Shown piece by piece: positions 60,601-64,000 of a stretch of DNA of 64,000 nucleotides. This DNA is from Atrichornis clamosus. Lineage: Eukaryota > Chordata > Aves > Passeriformes > Menuridae. The stretch is taken from positions 1 to 64,000 of the forward strand of contig WBMZ01012058.1 of the NCBI GenBank assembly GCA_013400975.1. The letters are read 5' to 3'. The stretch's first letter is position 1, and each line of letters opens with the position of its first letter. The notes below the pieces were generated by a model. The model made no database searches and had not been told where the DNA came from. It saw only the letters and a list, made by a program, of their open reading frames with translations. The position numbers and the translations under genes are program-made.

Positions 60601-63415
60601 CTCTTGCCATTGGTGTCACAGAGTGAGCTTGGCAGGGTCACCACTGGAGCGAGCAACCAAAGTAAAAGGTACTTTGAAACTTACCTGTGGAATGGCTGCA
60701 AAGGCAGAGGAATTATTTTCATCTGGGGCACTTCATGTGCCTGATAAGGAGCTGGTCAGGGGATGTACCAGTTTCCAGTGTGCTTTTCCTTCTCTTACTG
60801 TTAGATATATTCAGATAGGTCTAGAGGCATAATCTGGTTGGGAGCTGGCAGTCTGTTCTGACTCAGACTGTTTAGGTGATCTTGGGTGAGTCATGCTGGT
60901 AGACTCTGCTAAACCTACAAACATGCAGCCAAAAATGAAATTTGACTGAAAAATAAGGGGATTATCTTTGGAAAATGGACAGAGGAAGCATGTAAGAAAA
61001 AAAAAGGCTAATTAAACACTTGGGCATCAAAGTTGTAAGAATCACAGAATTGTTAATGTTATAAAAGGCTTTTTTTTTTTATTTGCACCTTCACATCCTG
61101 TTGAAATTTATTGTTATAAGATTTTGACATTTTAGTTGTCCTTAGAAAAAGACATGATCACTTTAAAAGAAAATACAGCTACTTTACACATATCTATGGA
61201 AAAATGTTAATTTTCCTCACTCAGAATGTGAGTAGTGACACGCTACAAAACACTCAAGGAGGCTTCTCCACTGCTCATAGCTGTGTTGTGCAATTTCTTA
61301 TGGTTCCTTCTGAATTATTCCACTTTGATTTCTACCAGAAATAAATCTGATCCTATTTTTGTTCATTACAACTATTTTTCTGCCCTTATATGCTTTCCCA
61401 GAAAACCAGTGATTACACATTATTAATTTTGAGGTTTTTTGGTTGGTTTTTTTTTCCTAACCCTTATGGTGCATTTCTGCTCTGTGTTGCTGGGACTTGC
61501 AAGAAACAAAATAAAAGGCATAGGCAGGGTGACCTGGGGAGGACACGGGACATAATGGAAAAGTGATGGGAATTCTGGAGATATGTAAAGCATAGGACCC
61601 ACTCCATTTCTCTTTTCCCCCCAGGGCAGTGTCACCCATATGTCTGTCACCCTGTTTCCGACTGCTGAGGCTCTACACTGCAGAGCAAAACAGTGGCAGC
61701 CTGGAGGAGATCGATGCCTTATTAGGTATGGGAATTGGGCTTTTTATAGAGTCTGGCTGCCTGCCTTGTTCCTGTCCCAGATCTGCAAAGATTTCTTACA
61801 GCTGCAGGAAGAATTGTGCAGTTTGTGAAGGAGGCTGGGATGGTCTGTGCTCACAAAGGGGAAGGGAGGCAAGGGAAGGAGTGGCTGGTGGGCCTCACTC
61901 CAAATAGCCATTGGAAGTGATACAGGCTTTGTAAGAGACTTTGTCCATGCAAAGACCAAAGCATGGGTAGCAAACACAGTCCAACATACACTTTTCTTGC
62001 TCTGTGCCAGGTTGTCCCCTGTACCTGACTGACCTGGAGGTTGAAGGGAAGCTGGAGTCTCTCTCCAAGCAGGAACGTGAATTTCTGTGCTCACTCCTGT
62101 TCTATGCTCTCAACTGGTTTCGTGAAGTGAGTAGAGCCTTGTCTGCAGGTTCTGTGGGCTTCTGTTCTTACTGGCTTCTGAAGTGTTTTGTTCATGCAGT
62201 GTGCACCTGCTCACACAGGTCACTTGTGCTGTGTTGTGTACCTATTCAGCACTTAAGAATTTGTTCAGAAAAGAAAAAGTAGTAAAGTGAGTACAAATCT
62301 CCCTAAGTTGGTGAGTTTGGTTTGTATCTGTAGGTTGTAAATGCCTTCTGCCAGCAACAGGATGCTGAGATGAAGGGGAAGGTTTTGACTCGATTACAGA
62401 ACATCACAGAGCTGCAGAATGTGCTGGGAAAATGCTTGGCAGGTGAGTATGAAACATTTGTACATTCTGGGCCTTTACCAGTTGTGAAGTGCAAGGGATT
62501 GTCTTAGACATCAATGGAGGAAGCATATGGTAACACACACTACATTTTTAGTGGCCCATAACTTTGTGCATGGACAGCTATAATTTTCAATTTGTCCAAG
62601 TCCAAACTGCCCTTCTCAATCACTTCCTCAGTGGGGAGCGCACAAATGACACAGCCAAGAGTCACTAGCACACGAACATTTGCAGATCCCCCAAGTACTG
62701 GCACAGCCTGTCCACCTCCCAGTATCCTGCCCAGATGCTAGGCCCTCTAATCTGCTGCACTGCTCCCCTGCTCACCAGCTATTCCAGCTCACTGCTCTCT
62801 AGCAGACACACACACACTTATCTCACAGGCACAGGCTCCTCATAAACTCTGTAGAGATGCTCCCAAGAACTTGGGCACCTTTACTGACCTGGAGACCCTT
62901 GATCACTCCAGTACTGACCCCACAGACCCAGGGGTGCCCCAGCTGTAGCTGTTGGGCTGATGTTTACTCACACAGGTCTCGCCAGTGTTGGTGTTTAGTC
63001 CCTGCAGCACATGCCTACACTCACACTTGAAGAAGATCGTGAGATTACACTGAAATACCATTAAGAAAGTACTTAACAAGAAGATAGGACAGCCAGCAGT
63101 AATCAGGCACAGGGTTCAGCCAGACAAGGATCTGGTTGACAGTTCTGCTGACAGCAATGATAAGGCTAATTGGAGCTAAATGCACCTCAGCATAGAAACA
63201 GGGGCATGTTAACCATGACAGTGACGTATATGATCCTTCCTTTGGATATGTATCTTGCCTGTAAGTTGTCATTCAGGAGCTGAACTAACCCAGTTTCTAC
63301 ATTTTGGTTCTTTCAGCAACCCCTGGCTATGTCCCACCACCAGCTACTTTTGATTCTGAAGCCTCGGAGGCTGCACTGTCCATTAATGCTGCTGGTCCAG
63401 CTAGAAAAAGGAGTG
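42339..63415 (+). CDS. FANCD2: FANCD2, Fanconi anemia group D2 protein (3' partial, 26 coding exons)
   Basis: FANCD2 pairs with FANCI; monoubiquitination by FANCL/UBE2T clamps the pair on DNA at interstrand crosslinks. Coding exons: 42339-42405, 42523-42657, 43256-43323, 44042-44145, 44688-44751, 45844-45896, 46860-46938, 47669-47793, 49126-49213, 50151-50255, 50925-51025, 51533-51641, 52390-52425, 52795-52938, 53621-53755, 54054-54185, 56138-56245, 58120-58229, 58721-58781, 59457-59582, 60366-60439, 60528-60668, 61625-61725, 62011-62126, 62334-62442, 63317-63415. All are GT-AG and phases agree throughout, giving about 863 residues of roughly 1450. The ATG has a strong context (ACCATGG) and starts MVSKRKLSK as in human (MVSKRRLSK). 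The helical-repeat body carries the ubiquitin acceptor Lys560, and an SQ site at Ser222. The last exon seen ends in phase 1 with donor GTAAAG; the rest is beyond the window. Confidence 0.97.
44845..45250 (+). mobile_element. CR1 LINE fragment, diverged, sense
   Basis: GGTTTGTTCAGTTGCAAGAG then AAGATTAAGGGAAATTC, TCTTCAAATATCTAATTGCA and CACAGAGCCAGACTCTTCTC match the CR1 sense order (Phe-Leu-Phe region, follow-up count of clinical text LFSLEKRR-type coding remnant) at low identity. It lies in FANCD2 intron 5. Confidence 0.65.
47669..47793 (+). CDS. FANCD2: FANCD2 exon with the Ser222 SQ site
   Basis: Encodes [20 protein letters not shown] followed by QQSEV. The Ser-Gln at residues 222-223 (Ser codon 47762-47764) falls at the same residue number as human Ser222, reported as an ATM target needed for the S-phase checkpoint. 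The surrounding [11 protein letters not shown] is nearly invariant. Confidence 0.95.
49885..50105 (+). mobile_element. CR1-like 3' fragment, diverged, sense
   Basis: GATATCTTCAAGACTTAACA, GTGAATCTGATCTAGTAGTG, CTCTGAGCAGAAGGCTGGAG and TCCAAGGATTCCTTCCCACT fit a CR1-family tail in FANCD2 intron 9, immediately before exon 10. Confidence 0.6.
53268..53282. repeat. AT microsatellite
   Basis: A short run of alternating A and T in FANCD2 intron 14. Confidence 0.85.
55224..55265. repeat. 12-bp tandem repeat, 3.5 copies
   Basis: The unit GACCTTCCTGCT is repeated perfectly at 55224-55259 with a half unit after it, in FANCD2 intron 16. On the minus strand every frame stays open through it, which explains the overlapping spurious open frames at 54998-55377. 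Confidence 0.95.
56138..56245 (+). CDS. FANCD2: FANCD2 exon with the PIP-box-like segment
   Basis: Encodes [20 protein letters not shown] and LSTLAFSQ. The segment CQIRKLFY (527-534) corresponds to human QQIRKLFY, reported as a PCNA-interacting motif. Its leading glutamine is cysteine here (TGC at 56171-56173). Confidence 0.94.
56495..56760 (-). mobile_element. CR1-like fragment, diverged, antisense
   Basis: TTGTTAGAAATGTTGGAAGG, then TCTGACCTCCCAGTCAAAGT and later GCCTTGAAGACTTGCAAAAG and GAGCAGGTCTGTTTCTCCAT follow the antisense order of a CR1 3' region. It is strongly diverged and lies in FANCD2 intron 17. Confidence 0.6.
58120..58229 (+). CDS. FANCD2: FANCD2 exon with the monoubiquitination lysine
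   Basis: Encodes [20 protein letters not shown] and [11 protein letters not shown]. Lys560 (AAG at 58144-58146) in VIRKWLSS aligns with human Lys561 in VIRKQLSS, the single site of FANCL-dependent monoubiquitination. The one-residue offset comes from a deletion in the previous exon. Confidence 0.95.
59457..62442 (+). CDS. FANCD2: FANCD2 exons 20-25: central helical repeats
   Basis: These exons encode [86 protein letters not shown] and [17 protein letters not shown], each matching the corresponding human block in order. No frame break is seen. Confidence 0.94.
61038..61070 (-). mobile_element. Very short CR1 3'-end remnant, antisense
   Basis: AGAATCACAGAATTGTTAAT matches the reverse complement of the CR1 terminal repeat motif over about 20-30 bases in FANCD2 intron 22. 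Confidence 0.4.
62560..63250. repeat. Unclassified possible retroelement fragment in FANCD2 intron 25
   Basis: About 0.7 kb with C-rich, CA-containing composition unlike the T-rich introns around it, including a short ACAC run near 62807-62817. It may be an old LTR or internal retroelement piece. I cannot name a family and see no clear terminal repeats. Confidence 0.3.
63317..63415 (+). CDS. FANCD2: FANCD2 last exon in the window
   Basis: Starts [20 protein letters not shown] and ends AGPARKRSG in phase 1 before donor GTAAAG. It corresponds to human YVPPLGNFDVETLD through the basic ARKR-like run. 585 bases of intron follow to the window end with no further exon seen. Confidence 0.92.
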
Positions 63416-64000
63416 GTAAAGGAAATTTAAAATGGTTAAGTGAACAGATATGATGGGGGTTGACTGGCAGATAGCACGGCAGCCATTGCTCTTGTGTGTG
63501 TCTAAAGCACTAAATTCCTACCAAAGTCTATCTAGCTTGAAATTTTACCTCATCAAATCCTGTTTCAGCTGAAGTGGAGATGTAAAAATACCCTGCACCA
63601 AACAGGTGTTGGATAGTCTGTCTCCTTGGGAAAGCTGATGCATAGCATTTAACAGTGAAAATTCAGGGCTTCACTGATTTCACCTGCCAAAGTACTTTCT
63701 GCAGCAGTAATTCCTGTCTGTGATGAGTTCATAGCATCATCTGGTACTGAATGTGTGGCTTGAGCTGCCCTGCAAACCCCTGATCTTTAGGTTGTACCTA
63801 ATCAATCCCTTGGGAACCTTATCATGGCTCTGCTGCACAAGGAAATGCTTCCTTCACCCTTTCCCATTGCTAGCTCCTACACAGAAGATACAGAACTTGA
63901 CACTCAGTTTTCAAGTTGAAGCAGATTTGCTTTATTCTTCCTGCCTCTCGTTATGTTTCTAGATTAGATTTATTTCTAGTTTAGATTAACATTTCCTGGG

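Overview
The window is vertebrate nuclear DNA, most likely from a bird. Genes are split into many short exons with compact GT-AG introns, the three gene starts sit in CpG-rich DNA, and the only repeat family I recognise is CR1, the avian/reptilian LINE, in 5'-truncated copies on both strands. I saw no bacterial, phage or CRISPR features. Species cannot be set from sequence reading alone.

Layout. (1) Positions 1-31770, plus strand: USP4, ubiquitin-specific protease 4. All but roughly the first ten codons are present, in 22 exons whose phases join into one open frame of 944 codons plus stop; the poly(A) signal is at 31986. (2) Positions 31992-35900: intergenic, no gene seen. (3) Positions 36019-40883, minus strand: EMC3, complete, 8 coding exons, 261 residues. 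(4) Positions about 40660-41180: a CpG-rich divergent promoter shared by EMC3 and FANCD2. (5) From about 41000 to the window end, plus strand: FANCD2, with a probable noncoding first exon and 26 coding exons here (about 863 residues); it continues past 64000.

The three products do not form one pathway. USP4 removes ubiquitin from substrates, EMC3 is the insertase subunit of the ER membrane protein complex, and FANCD2 is the monoubiquitinated clamp subunit of the Fanconi anemia crosslink-repair pathway. EMC3 and FANCD2 are linked by their head-to-head promoter. I found no undescribed system. The points most worth checking are a 30-bp in-frame duplication in the USP4 DUSP domain, changes in three short USP4/FANCD2 motifs relative to the human proteins as I recall them, and a splice-competent stop-containing exon candidate next to a large hairpin in the biggest USP4 intron. 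Exon boundaries were read by eye from splice signals, phase continuity and recalled protein families; no alignment was run.
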